This document shows, in pieces, positions 41,367-51,067 of a stretch of 64,000 nt of DNA (its first letter is position 1; every line of letters begins with the position of its first letter). Source of the DNA: Neisseria zalophi (GTDB lineage: Bacteria; Pseudomonadota; Gammaproteobacteria; Burkholderiales; Neisseriaceae). Position numbers and translations under genes: made by a program. The stretch covers positions 868,001 through 932,000 of the forward strand of contig NZ_CP031700.1 in NCBI RefSeq assembly GCF_008807015.1, given 5' to 3'. The notes under the pieces were generated by a model. It saw nothing but the letters and a program-made list of their open reading frames with translations. It did no database searches and had not been told where the DNA came from.

Positions 41367-43763
41367 TTATAAATTATCTTTTTGTGCCAATATTTTACGG
41401 CTGCCGCCAACATCGGCGGGGGAAACCACGCCGGCATCTTCCAACGCCTGCATCAGATTGGCGGCACGGTTATAGCCTATGCGTAATTGGCGTTGTAATG
41501 AAGAAATAGAGGTTTTGCGGGTTTCCAATACAAAAGAAACGGCTTGATCGAAAAGTTCATCGCTATTGGCATTGGGGTTAACAATATTGGTGGTTTCCAA
41601 TGCCGCTTCGCCGCTGAGCAATCCTTCAACATAATCGGTCGGCGCTTGCCGTTTCACATGGGCGACAATATGGTGGACTTCGTCGTCAGACACAAACGCG
41701 CCTTGTAAACGGGTCGGTTCGGCATTGCCCGGCTGTAAGAATAGCGAATCGCCATATTTCAGCAATTCATCTGCGCCCATTTGGTCGAGAATGGTGCGGC
41801 TGTCGATTTTGCTTTGTACGGTAAAGGCCATGCGTGTGGGGATATTGGCTTTAATCAGACCGGTAATCACGTCGACGCTGGGGCGTTGGGTCGCCACAAT
41901 CATGTGGATGCCTGCCGCCCGTGCTTTTTGTGCCAAACGTGCGATTTGTTGTTCGACCGATTTGCGCTCCGTCATCATCAGGTCGGCCAATTCATCAATC
42001 ACCACCACAATCATCGGCAGCGTTTCCAACGGTTCGGGGTCGTCCGGATTCAGGCTGAACGGGTTGAGCAGCGGTTTGCCCGATTCTTTGGCGGCCACAA
42101 CTTTTTTATTAAAGCCGTCAATATTGCGTACACCGGCGTGAGACAATAAACGGTAACGTTTTTCCATTTCGGCTACACACCAGTTCAAGGCCTGCCCAGC
42201 TTCACGCATATCGGTTACCACGGGGCAGAGTAGGTGCGGAATACCGTCGTAAACACTTAATTCCAACATTTTGGGGTCGATCATAATAAAGCGGACTTCT
42301 TCAGGGGTCGCTTTAAACAGAATCGATAAAATCATCGCGTTGACACCGACCGATTTACCCGAACCGGTCATACCGCCTACTAATAGATGCGGCATTTTTG
42401 CCAAATCACCGACCACAGGAATACCGGCAATATCTTTACCCAAGGCAACGGTAAGCTTGGATTTTGCATCGGTAAACACCGAGGACGATAGGATTTCACT
42501 CAGCATGACATCTTGGCGGCGCTCGTTGGGCAACTCGATACCCATGGTGTTTTTACCGGCAATGGTTTCGACAATGCGCACGGCCTGTAACGACATCGAA
42601 CGGGCGAGGTCTTTAGAAAGATTGACAATCTGGCTGCCTTTAACGCCTTGTGCCGGTTCGATTTCAAAGCGGGTAATCACCGGCCCCGAAGTAGCGGAAA
42701 CCACTTGCACCCCGATGCCGAATTCTGCCAACTTGGCTTCGATACGCTCGGCGGTTTGTTGGAGTTTTTCCGGATTGACAACCGGCGGCTCGCCCTGCGG
42801 CAGGCGCAGTAGATGAAGCGAAGGCTTGATATATTCGCCGGTGTGGTGCTGTTCGACCGCATCGCCTTTTTCATCGAATAAGGCCGGTTGAACAGGAGAA
42901 GGCGGAGCAACCGATACGGCTACGGCTTTGCGGTTGCTGGAACTGCCCGCCAGTTGTTCGACAGGCTCGGCGGTAATATTTTTCGCTTCGCGCACCATAC
43001 GGCGGGTGGTTTTTGGGTCGGGCAGGTCTCGAACGTATTTATCTTCTTTACGCATAAGCTTGAGCCACAACCATTCCATTTTGGCACCGGTTTTTTCCAA
43101 TACATCCAGCCATGAGACTTGTGCCAACAGGGATAAAGCCAGTAAGAGAATCACTAGCATAATCAGCAGGCTGCCGGATGTGCCTAACAGCCAAGTCAGC
43201 CCGGAAGCGGTAAATGAGCCGACTAAACCGCCTGCGCCGACAGGTAGGGCGTCTGCCAATTCGGATTGGAAAGAAAAAACTTCCAAAACCGGGCTGCACA
43301 ATAATAAGACGGCCAAAGCGGCAGCAGCAATTTTATAGTTATACGGTTTGCTTTCGGGCGTTTGCAACGGGCGGAAATTGCGGTAAAGCAGAATGCAGGC
43401 GGCGACAATCCACCACCAAAACGACAGGCCGAATAAATAATAGCCGACATCGGAGAAATACGCGCCAAAGAGGCCGCCGAGATTGTGTACTTCATCGGAG
43501 AGCGGCACGCTGCGCGACCATGCGGGGTCGTCCATCGTGAAGCTGGCTAAACACAAGGCGGCATAAACGGTCACCAGCAGGCCGAACAACCATAAGGTAT
43601 CGTTGATCAGATTGATAACGTGTTGCGGGCGTTTGCGTTTGACTGCATTCGGAACCACACCTTTCGGCTTGCGTACCGGTTTGGTTTCAGACGGCTTGTT
43701 TTTTACGCCGGATTGGGTTTTTGCAGTAGGTTTGGTGGTTTTTTTCGGAGATTTGGTAGCCAT
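41367..43763 (-). CDS. ftsK: DNA translocase FtsK
   Basis: The 798-residue product has four N-terminal membrane segments (about 50-200), a linker, and a motor domain with Walker [16 protein letters not shown] and Walker [15 protein letters not shown]. The C-terminal gamma winged helix ([20 protein letters not shown]) reads KOPS-like sequences. FtsK pumps DNA at the septum and activates XerCD for dimer resolution. ATG 43763 was used; a TTG two codons upstream is possible. A short DUS-derived hairpin (43782-43800) lies in its leader. Confidence 0.95.
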   Translation of the reverse strand: MATKSPKKTTKPTAKTQSGVKNKPSETKPVRKPKGVVPNAVKRKRPQHVINLINDTLWLFGLLVTVYAALCLASFTMDDPAWSRSVPLSDEVHNLGGLFGAYFSDVGYYLFGLSFWWWIVAACILLYRNFRPLQTPESKPYNYKIAAAALAVLLLCSPVLEVFSFQSELADALPVGAGGLVGSFTASGLTWLLGTSGSLLIMLVILLLALSLLAQVSWLDVLEKTGAKMEWLWLKLMRKEDKYVRDLPDPKTTRRMVREAKNITAEPVEQLAGSSSNRKAVAVSVAPPSPVQPALFDEKGDAVEQHHTGEYIKPSLHLLRLPQGEPPVVNPEKLQQTAERIEAKLAEFGIGVQVVSATSGPVITRFEIEPAQGVKGSQIVNLSKDLARSMSLQAVRIVETIAGKNTMGIELPNERRQDVMLSEILSSSVFTDAKSKLTVALGKDIAGIPVVGDLAKMPHLLVGGMTGSGKSVGVNAMILSILFKATPEEVRFIMIDPKMLELSVYDGIPHLLCPVVTDMREAGQALNWCVAEMEKRYRLLSHAGVRNIDGFNKKVVAAKESGKPLLNPFSLNPDDPEPLETLPMIVVVIDELADLMMTERKSVEQQIARLAQKARAAGIHMIVATQRPSVDVITGLIKANIPTRMAFTVQSKIDSRTILDQMGADELLKYGDSLFLQPGNAEPTRLQGAFVSDDEVHHIVAHVKRQAPTDYVEGLLSGEAALETTNIVNPNANSDELFDQAVSFVLETRKTSISSLQRQLRIGYNRAANLMQALEDAGVVSPADVGGSRKILAQKDNL

Positions 43764-44048
43764 AAACAATCATATAAGAGGCCGTCTGAAAATGAGACGG
43801 TAACAAGCGGGTTGGCCGATAGGGCATAAGTTTTTACAGAGTAATCAGATGGAATGACTTAAACAACATCGGCGGCGTCAAAATGGTGAAATTATACAAT
43901 ATTATGCCGTTTCAGGTAGAACAGTGCTTGAAAGGTGTTTTCAATATTATCAACGGTGGCCATTGTAGCCTTGTGCTAGGTATAGTTATAGTATTCGGCA
44001 TGAAATAAAAATAATGCAACGGAGGTGGATGGAATCGAGGAGTTGGTT

Positions 44049-44612
44049 ATGAATACACAATGGGATAGATTATTCGGCAGTATATTCGCCATGGCGACGA
44101 TAGTTATTGTGTGCTACTTTTTTATCAGCGATGAGTTCTTTGAATGGGTATTTGCACGGCACCATAACGTTCTTAGCTGGTATATTCGACCGTTGTTTAT
44201 CATTCTAATTGTGATTGGTGCGTATAAAAAATCATTTACTATTATTTTTGCGTCAATCTTTGCATTGTTCACAAGCATGTTTTGGTTTCCAATACCAAGC
44301 GATGTTGATGCGGATGTTGTAGGGTTTTTGAATTTTGAAAAGAACTATCTAGTGAGTGGTTGGTCGGTCGATAAACTTTTTGTCGCCGGCGCAGTTGTGC
44401 TGTTTTTTGTCGGTTTGATTTATGCGGCTTGGCAAAGAAAATGGAAATTTCTGATAATTGTGATTGCCGGAAGTGCGGTACTAAAAGTCTTTCATAGTGT
44501 TCTATTTAGCGGTGAGAGCGGATTTTCTATTGTAAAACCGGCATTATTGGGTGTTGTGGTGTGCATCGTGTCGATTATTTTGTTTGTACATAGCAAAAAG
44601 ACAAAAAAATAA
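44049..44612 (+). CDS. Integral membrane protein, unknown
   Basis: The 187-residue product has about six hydrophobic segments spread along its length and a Lys-rich end (HSKKTKK). No family is recognised. ATG 44049 has GAGGAG 6 bases upstream; a GTG at 44025 is also possible. The gap 43764-44048 holds only the promoter regions of ftsK and this gene. It is more AT-rich than its neighbours, which may mean recent gain. Confidence 0.6.
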   Translation: MNTQWDRLFGSIFAMATIVIVCYFFISDEFFEWVFARHHNVLSWYIRPLFIILIVIGAYKKSFTIIFASIFALFTSMFWFPIPSDVDADVVGFLNFEKNYLVSGWSVDKLFVAGAVVLFFVGLIYAAWQRKWKFLIIVIAGSAVLKVFHSVLFSGESGFSIVKPALLGVVVCIVSIILFVHSKKTKK

Positions 44613-44898
44613 AGCATAGTAGCTTAAAAATGAATAGTGTGTAGCTGGTATGGTAAAAGCATGAATACCAAGCTACAGGCTAAACTAAAATACTGCCCAT
44701 TAAGCCGGGCGGTATTCCATAAGTCAAAATCGGGTACGCCTGTATTTTTTAAAAGCCGCAGCCGTGATAGTAAATTAATGGGTTTGGCGGCAATACCGAA
44801 AGTATCCATCCCTTTATTTCAGACGGCCTGATTATAAAGGGATGGTGTGGTTGAGCTCAAACCGTTATTCGGTTTGGTTTTTTCAATGTGTACAGTAT

Positions 44899-45402
44899 TT
44901 ATTGGGTTACGGTTTGAACAATCAGTTTTTCTGCATTGGCCAGAGTGTTTTCAACGTCATTAAACTGAATACGCGTACCTTGAATCAGGGCGCGTGTGTT
45001 ATGGAAAACCACTTGAACCGTGCCGTTGTTTTCAGTCACCAAAACGCGCAAAGGCAGGCGGATGGCGAACTCGGGGTCTTTCACCATCAGCGGCGTGCCT
45101 GCTTTAGGGTTGCCAAAAATAATCACTTTGGCAGGTTGCATGTTTAAACCGTTGGCACGGGCGGCTGCATGATGATCAATTACCGTAAAAATAGTCATCC
45201 CTTTGGCTTTGATGGTATTTTCAAGGCGGGAAACCGTATCATCAAAACTGTATTTGCTGGTTACCGTATGGGTAAACTGCATAGCTTGCTGATGATGGGG
45301 ATGGTCAGGCATATTACGGTGTCCTCTCCAATGGGATGTTTGTGCACAAGCCGACAAAGTAGCGGCAACCAATAGAATACAAGCAGGCTTTAGGTATTTC
45401 AT
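44899..45402 (-). CDS. DUF302 family lipoprotein
   Basis: The 167-residue product has a lipoprotein signal (LLVAATLSAC, Cys19), a short His-rich stretch after it, and a DUF302 domain at about 45-165 (SFDDTVSRLENTIKAKGM, VIIFGNPKAGTPLM). The function of DUF302 is unknown. The His-rich part may bind metal. The gap 44613-44898 between it and the membrane gene has only a weak 56-codon frame ending in a DUS. Confidence 0.82.
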   Translation of the reverse strand: MKYLKPACILLVAATLSACAQTSHWRGHRNMPDHPHHQQAMQFTHTVTSKYSFDDTVSRLENTIKAKGMTIFTVIDHHAAARANGLNMQPAKVIIFGNPKAGTPLMVKDPEFAIRLPLRVLVTENNGTVQVVFHNTRALIQGTRIQFNDVENTLANAEKLIVQTVTQ

Positions 45403-45536
45403 AATGTCATTCCTTTTATCAGGTAGATAATCTTTTCAAGCTCGATTTATCGGGTAAACAAGATAATAGTATTATGAATAGATTATGCCTGATAAAGTTT
45501 GAATCGGATAGAAAATAGAAATACGTGATTAAATAA

Positions 45537-45571
45537 AAAAGGGTTAAATACGTTGTTATTTACCCCTTTTT
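45537..45571 (-). terminator. Terminator of lemA-protease operon
   Basis: AAAAGGGGTAAATA and its near-complement (one mismatch) flank a short loop, with T and A runs at both ends. It lies 70 bases after the stop of the minus-strand protease gene. Confidence 0.7.
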
Positions 45572-45640
45572 ATTTTTCAGACGGCCTAAAAGTTTGTAGC
45601 GGTACGTATATTTTAACGGTTTGATTTCGACGATAAGCCG

Positions 45641-47425
45641 TTATGTTCTGCCATATAAGGCAACAACGTTTTCAGCGGCTTCTGCCCAGTCGGAGTTGCC
45701 GCCGGCAGCCAGTATCAGGCGGCATTTGGCGAGAAGCTCGGTGCGTTTGTGTTCAGGGTAGGTTTGGAGCGTGTGCAGTATTTGCGGCAAGCCTTTGATG
45801 CCTAATGTATTCAGACGGCCTGCTTCACCTGTCCATTGTGCCAGTGCGGCGAGAATGGTTTGGCTGTTATGTTCTTGGGTTTCTTGTGGGTTGGATTCCG
45901 GCTCGGCAAACCATTTCAGCCATGCGGCGGTTTCCAGCCACAATAAGGCGGCGGGGGCGTCTAAGCCGTTTAGACCGGCAAAGTGGCTTAATTCATTTTG
46001 CAGGCTTTGTTGTTCTTCGGGCGGCAGGGCGGCGACGGAGGGTAACAGGTGCATTAGCAGCGGGCGGTGTAGCGGTTGCGGCAGCGGGTGTTGTTGCAGG
46101 CGCTGATAAAAAGCGGTGCGCAATGGAAACCTTGTTGACCAAATGTGTTCGGTTTCGGCCAATGCGGTGGGGGTGAGTAGTGCGGATAGGGTAATGGTAA
46201 GCCGCTCGCTGTCGCCTTCGGCACTCAGCCAGTGTTTGGGGTTGAACTGTAGCAGTTGCGCCTTATCGGTTTCCGCATGGGTATCAAACCGACGGATATT
46301 TTCTGCTAATAACCTGCCTTGGTGTTCGTTGGGGTGGGTTTGTTCGGCCATATCGGAATATCCGTTTTGGTTTGAAAAGGAAAAAGTGGAATAGGGAAGA
46401 TACACAAAATCTGCCCGGTTTTCTTTGGCTTTGCGTATTTTATGGCGCCAACGGCGTGCATGAGAAGGGCTGAGCCGTTGTATGCGTTCGTAAATATCGG
46501 GATGGGTGGCGGCGAGGCGGTCGAAGATATCGGCTTTATCCAATCCGGCAAACATAAAATGAGCGTATTCCGACGCATGCGGCGAGTTCAATCTGTGGGT
46601 GGGCGCAACAGCCACTTTACACAATGCGGAAGCCAATCCTTCGCTGTGGCGGGTGAATTGAACTGCCGATGCATCGGCTAAAAATTCACGCTGACGGCTG
46701 ATGGCTGCCTGTATCCAACCGGCAACCAGCGAGCCGGTAAAGCCGAGAACAAGTAAAAAGCCGCCCAGTATCATGGTAAGCAGGTTGCGGCGGAATATCA
46801 GAAAATCGACGTTGATAAAGAAACGCCCCAAGCTGCTCAGCATCTGTAGGCCGTATAACCCGCCGCAAAGCTGCATATTGCGGCGCATATCACCATTGAG
46901 GATATGGCTGAATTCGTGGGCGATAACGCCTTGCAACTCGCTGCGGTTGAAAGCGTCGACTGCGCCGCGTGTAATCCCGATAACGGCATCGCGCTGATCC
47001 ATTCCGGCGGCAAACGCATTGAGCGACATATCGGGCAAGATATAGACGCGGGGAATATGCATACCGGAGGCAATCGCTATTTCTTCGACCACATTTAACA
47101 GCCTGCGTTCCGATAAACGGGCTTGTTTGCGTGAAACCTGCTTGCCGCCTAATGCCGTTGCCACGACATGGCCGCCGTGTGACAGTTGGCGCAGGCGTAT
47201 CCATGCGGCAACAGCTACCATTGCTAAAATAATGATAAAAACAACCTTAAAAACGGTTGGGTGCATAGCAATGCTGACACCGTCATGAATCTCAAGATAA
47301 AGCGATGTGAGTAAAGCGGTAATGGCAGCAGTAATGCCGGCTATGGCGACTACGGCGAATAGATACAGCCATAACAGGCCGCTGCTGAGGCGCAGGGCAT
47401 ATTTTTGATATTGGCGAAAATGCAT
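45641..47425 (-). CDS. M48 family membrane metalloprotease
   Basis: The 594-residue product has two N-terminal membrane helices (about 15-42 and 60-76) and the zinc motif HEFSH at residues 170-174. A third and fourth hydrophobic segment lie near 200-250. It resembles HtpX/M48 proteases but is about twice as long. The extra C-terminal 250 residues have no recognised domain. It lies 11 bases after a lemA gene, a common pairing in which LemA is thought to aid the protease. Confidence 0.87.
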   Translation of the reverse strand: MHFRQYQKYALRLSSGLLWLYLFAVVAIAGITAAITALLTSLYLEIHDGVSIAMHPTVFKVVFIIILAMVAVAAWIRLRQLSHGGHVVATALGGKQVSRKQARLSERRLLNVVEEIAIASGMHIPRVYILPDMSLNAFAAGMDQRDAVIGITRGAVDAFNRSELQGVIAHEFSHILNGDMRRNMQLCGGLYGLQMLSSLGRFFINVDFLIFRRNLLTMILGGFLLVLGFTGSLVAGWIQAAISRQREFLADASAVQFTRHSEGLASALCKVAVAPTHRLNSPHASEYAHFMFAGLDKADIFDRLAATHPDIYERIQRLSPSHARRWRHKIRKAKENRADFVYLPYSTFSFSNQNGYSDMAEQTHPNEHQGRLLAENIRRFDTHAETDKAQLLQFNPKHWLSAEGDSERLTITLSALLTPTALAETEHIWSTRFPLRTAFYQRLQQHPLPQPLHRPLLMHLLPSVAALPPEEQQSLQNELSHFAGLNGLDAPAALLWLETAAWLKWFAEPESNPQETQEHNSQTILAALAQWTGEAGRLNTLGIKGLPQILHTLQTYPEHKRTELLAKCRLILAAGGNSDWAEAAENVVALYGRT

Positions 47426-47436
47426 GAGCCGGCCGC

Positions 47437-48033
47437 TTATCGGTTCAGATCGATTTTGGGGGCGTGGCGGATAATGGCATGGTCGTCGAACTGCAACATA
47501 GCTGCATTGCTTTTATGCCCGAAAAAATCTGCCAGCAGCGAAGCGGGAAAGGTTTCTCGTGCATTGTTGTAGGCCAGCACGGCGTCGTTATAGGCCTGAC
47601 GGGCGAACGCTACACGGCTTTCGGCACCGGCCAGTTCTTCACTTAATGATTGAACGGCTCTATCGGCCTGCAATTCCGGATAAGCTTCTACAACCACGCT
47701 CAAATGGCGCAATGCCGAGCTGAGTTGGTGTTCGCCTTCGGCCAATTGTGCGATTTCTGTGTTGACATCGGGGCGGGCAACAGCAGCAGCAAGGGTGTTG
47801 GCAGCATGATTGCGCGCCTGTATGACATTTTCAAGGGTGTGTTGTTCGTGTGTCAGATAAGCTTTGACGGTTTCGACCAAATTGGGAATCAGGTCGTGCC
47901 GGCGTTTGAGTTGCACTTGGATTTGTGCAAATGCATTGCGGTATTCGTTTCGGGCGCGTACCAAACGGTTATAAATCACAATCGGTACGGCCACGCATAT
48001 CACGATAACAACCAAAATCAGTAAACTACCCAT
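47437..48033 (-). CDS. lemA: LemA family protein
   Basis: The 198-residue product has an N-terminal membrane helix (LLILVVIVICVAVPIVIY) and an extended helical bundle with the conserved YNRLVRARNEYRNAFAQIQV and LKRRHDLIPNLVETVK segments. Length is normal. It is the first gene of the operon with the M48 protease. The 160 bases upstream (48034-48195) hold its promoter region and no gene. Confidence 0.92.
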   Translation of the reverse strand: MGSLLILVVIVICVAVPIVIYNRLVRARNEYRNAFAQIQVQLKRRHDLIPNLVETVKAYLTHEQHTLENVIQARNHAANTLAAAVARPDVNTEIAQLAEGEHQLSSALRHLSVVVEAYPELQADRAVQSLSEELAGAESRVAFARQAYNDAVLAYNNARETFPASLLADFFGHKSNAAMLQFDDHAIIRHAPKIDLNR

Positions 48034-48195
48034 TATGAAAGCCCCTTGTTTGTGTGAAATTATGCAGGATGAAAATTTGATTTTAGCATAAAGAATATTG
48101 GGGAAAGGGGGCGCTTTTGCCGAACGGCATCATAATTTTACGATAGGGTTACAGGGTGTGGCGGTTATACGTCATAGCCATGGCGTACGGCTGTT

Positions 48196-49371
48196 TTATA
48201 AAAAACATTGCAATAAATCATTTAAAAAGCGCCTGCCCAATTCAGACGGCCTGAAATAATGCGGATCGGTATCCAGTAGGCCGCGTTGTTGTGCGGTTTG
48301 AATATCGGCGGCAATGCGGGCGGCGGGGATGCCGGTGCGTTCGGGCAGCCATTCGGCGGGCACGCCGTCGGTAAGGCGCAGTGCGTTCATCATAAATTCA
48401 AACGGCAAATCCGACGCGGCAACGGCTTTGCGTTCGATGGCGGAGGCCGGGTTGTTTTGCATGGCGTTGAGATAATCGTTGGGGTGGCGTTTGCGGGTGG
48501 TGCGCTCGATATGGGTCGGGTAGGAAATTTTGCCGTGTGCGCCGGCGCCGATGCCGAGATAATCGCCGAATTGCCAGTAGTTTAGGTTGTGTCGGCATTG
48601 GTGGCCTGCGCGGGCGAAGGCGGAGGTTTCATAATGTTCGAAACCGGCTGCGTATAAAGCATTGTGTACTGCGTCTTCAATATCTTGGGCGGCTTCGTCT
48701 TGCGGCAGGCCTTTGGGCGGGGTGTGGCCGAACGGGGTGTTCGGTTCCATAGTCAGATGATAGGCGCTGATGTGGTTGGCGCCGGTGGCAATGGCGGTTT
48801 GGATATCGTTTAAGGCCGTCTGAACGGTTTGGCCGGGTAGGGCGTACATTATATCAACGTTCACCCTGTCGAAAATATTCAGCGCATATTCGATGGCGGA
48901 TAAGGCTTCGCGGTGGTCGTGAATACGGCCTAGGCTTTTGAGGGCGTTGTCGTTAAAACTTTGCACGCCGATGGAAAGCCGTGTGATACCGGCTTCTTTA
49001 AACCCTTGGAATTTTTCTTTTTCGAAGGTGCCGGGGTTGGCTTCCATGGTGATTTCGGCTTGCGGCTGTAAGCGGACAAGCGAACGGATGCCGCCGAGCA
49101 GGCGGTCTATCGAGGCCGCCTGAAACAGGCTGGGGGTGCCGCCGCCGATAAAAATGGTTTCTACCGGTCTGCCCCAGATATTCGGCAGCTCGGTTTGCAG
49201 GTCGGTGAGCAGTGCGTCGATGTAGGCCTGTTCGGCAAGATCCGTTTTGGCCTGATGCGAATTGAAATCGCAATAAGGGCATTTGCGCACGCACCACGGA
49301 ATATGGATATAAAGCGACAGCGGGGGCAGGGCGGTTAGGTGGCCGGGTTGCGAAAAATGAATGGTTTGCAT
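48196..49371 (-). CDS. hemW: Heme chaperone / radical SAM protein HemW
   Basis: The 391-residue product has a radical SAM cluster CVRKCPYC (Cys27, Cys31, Cys34) and an FIGGGTPSL motif. HemW was long annotated as an oxygen-independent coproporphyrinogen oxidase but acts in heme delivery. The extra N-terminal Cys typical of true HemN is absent. Length is normal. Confidence 0.92.
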   Translation of the reverse strand: MQTIHFSQPGHLTALPPLSLYIHIPWCVRKCPYCDFNSHQAKTDLAEQAYIDALLTDLQTELPNIWGRPVETIFIGGGTPSLFQAASIDRLLGGIRSLVRLQPQAEITMEANPGTFEKEKFQGFKEAGITRLSIGVQSFNDNALKSLGRIHDHREALSAIEYALNIFDRVNVDIMYALPGQTVQTALNDIQTAIATGANHISAYHLTMEPNTPFGHTPPKGLPQDEAAQDIEDAVHNALYAAGFEHYETSAFARAGHQCRHNLNYWQFGDYLGIGAGAHGKISYPTHIERTTRKRHPNDYLNAMQNNPASAIERKAVAASDLPFEFMMNALRLTDGVPAEWLPERTGIPAARIAADIQTAQQRGLLDTDPHYFRPSELGRRFLNDLLQCFL

Positions 49372-49487
49372 AAGTTTGGTCGGTGTGTGGCGGCAGGTGG
49401 TTCGGTTTTTTAATCATGCCGTATGCTGTCGCTGTATGTGTTGGTTGGCCGCCTGTTTGGCTATTCAGACGGCCTTTAAGATGGTTT

Positions 49488-50102
49488 TTAATATGGTGGG
49501 TTTTGCGGATAAAGCAAGCCGATTTTTTGCTTGAGTTCGGTTAGAGCCAAGCCGCGGTGGCTGATACGGTTTTTGGTTTCGGGATCTAATTGGGCGGCGG
49601 TGCAACCCAATTCGGGGATATAAAAGTGCGGGTCGTAACCGAAGCCGTTTTCTCCGGCCGCTTCGGCCTGCCATGTGCCGTGCCAGATGCCTTCGGCAAT
49701 AATCGGCTGCGGGTCGTTTTCATGGCGTACCAACACCAGCACGCAAACATAATAACAGCGTTGGTCGGCTTTTCCGGCCAGTTCGGCGGAAAGTTTGGCA
49801 TTGTTGGCCGCATCGGATTTAGGGTTGCTTCCGGCAAAACGTGCCGAATAAATACCGGGTGCGCCGCCCAAGGCGGGGGCGCAGATGCCGCTGTCGTCGG
49901 CCAAGGCGGGCTTGCCGCTGTGTTTGCTGGCGTGGCGCGCTTTGGCAATCGCATTTTCGATAAAAGTGGGGTGCGGCTCGGGGCATTCGGGTACGTTGAA
50001 TGCGGATTGCGGCAAGACTTCGATATCGTGTGCGGCAAACCAGCGGGTAAACTCTTTCAGTTTGCCGGCATTGCCGCTGGCTAATACGATTTGTTTGAGC
50101 AT
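49488..50102 (-). CDS. rdgB: XTP/dITP diphosphatase
   Basis: The 204-residue product is a house-cleaning NTP pyrophosphatase. It has LASGNAGKLKEF at the start, ADDSGICAPALGG and, near the end, KNRISHRGLAL. It removes non-canonical purine nucleotides. ATG 50102 was chosen because homology begins at MLKQIVLASGN; the longer frame is not coding. A DUS lies after the stop. Confidence 0.95.
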   Translation of the reverse strand: MLKQIVLASGNAGKLKEFTRWFAAHDIEVLPQSAFNVPECPEPHPTFIENAIAKARHASKHSGKPALADDSGICAPALGGAPGIYSARFAGSNPKSDAANNAKLSAELAGKADQRCYYVCVLVLVRHENDPQPIIAEGIWHGTWQAEAAGENGFGYDPHFYIPELGCTAAQLDPETKNRISHRGLALTELKQKIGLLYPQNPPY

Positions 50103-50115
50103 GGGGTATCCTGTT

Positions 50116-50349
50116 TTACGGTGTTTCTTCGGCCGCGGCCGCTTTGGCGGCTTTTTCAAGTGCGGTTTGGCGGATGTAGAGCGCGAGGCAGGCAACTTGT
50201 CCGAATACGGCACCAAAAGCAAACAAAAAGCTGGCAATGGCAAACTGTTTGCTGCCGATGTGGAGCAGCCAACTGCCCAACAGCACCAGCGCCATAAATA
50301 ATAGGGTAAAAAAGGCAATGCCGAGCAGGAAGATTTTGCGGGCGTTCAT
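50116..50349 (-). CDS. Small membrane protein
   Basis: The 77-residue product has two membrane helices (about 6-28 and 35-58) and an Ala/Lys-rich end. It lies 13 bases upstream of rdgB on the same strand, so the two are co-transcribed. The function is unknown. Confidence 0.7.
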   Translation of the reverse strand: MNARKIFLLGIAFFTLLFMALVLLGSWLLHIGSKQFAIASFLFAFGAVFGQVACLALYIRQTALEKAAKAAAAEETP

Positions 50350-50471
50350 ATCGGGCGGTAGGAAAAAGAAAGGCGGTCATTATAACAAATTCCCTGCCGT
50401 GCCGGATATGAAAACCGATGTTGTCCTACTGATAAACGATATCAATAGGGTGTCGGGCGGATAGTGTATTC

Positions 50472-50503
50472 GAGGCCGTCTGAAAAAAGATTCAGACGGC
50501 CTT
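50472..50503. terminator. DUS-pair hairpin upstream of rnhA
   Basis: AGGCCGTCTGAA and its complement lie 6 bases apart in the divergent gap between the small membrane gene and rnhA. Confidence 0.65.
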
Positions 50504-50542
50504 GTGGTATGATGCGCTCTCTTTTCAGAAAGCAGGACAGGT

Positions 50543-50980
50543 ATGGAAAAAACCGTTTATCTTTATACCGACGGGGCATGTAAAGGCAATCCGGGTGCGG
50601 GCGGCTGGGGCGTGTTGATGCGCTACGGCAGCCATGAAAAAGAACTTTGCGGCGGCGAGCCCGAAACCACAAACAACCGCATGGAATTAACGGCTGTGAT
50701 TAAGGGCTTGCAGACGTTGAAACGGCGCTGCCGCGTGGAAATCCATACCGATTCGCAATATGTTAAAAACGGCATGGAAAGCTGGATACACGGCTGGAAG
50801 AAAAACGGCTGGAAAACCGCTGCCAAAAAGCCGGTGAAGAATGAAGATTTATGGCGGCAGCTAGACGAATTGGTACAAGGGCATGATGTTTCGTGGGTGT
50901 GGGTAAAAGGCCATGCCGGACATCGCGATAACGAGCGCGCCGATGAATTGGCCAATCAGGGCGCGGCGCAGTTTGTTTGA
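50543..50980 (+). CDS. rnhA: Ribonuclease HI
   Basis: The 145-residue product begins with [19 protein letters not shown] (catalytic Asp). [10 protein letters not shown] (Glu) and [11 protein letters not shown] (Asp) follow, and [14 protein letters not shown] carries the final residues. It cuts RNA in RNA-DNA hybrids. Length is normal and all four acidic residues are present. Confidence 0.96.
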   Translation: MEKTVYLYTDGACKGNPGAGGWGVLMRYGSHEKELCGGEPETTNNRMELTAVIKGLQTLKRRCRVEIHTDSQYVKNGMESWIHGWKKNGWKTAAKKPVKNEDLWRQLDELVQGHDVSWVWVKGHAGHRDNERADELANQGAAQFV

Positions 50981-51067
50981 GCCGTTTTACATGGCTACTG
51001 TATTTCAGACGGCCTGCCCTTATATAAAACAAAATAACACACCACACACATCCATAGGATAAATACT

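Noticed and set aside
41725..43829. Several plus-strand frames antisense to ftsK
   Set aside because: They are shadows of a GC-rich conserved gene on the other strand and share no family motifs.
44637..44831. Small plus-strand frame ending in a DUS
   Set aside because: 56-64 codons with no ribosome site or recognisable motif, ending exactly in TTCAGACGGCCTGA; likely chance reading of non-coding DNA.
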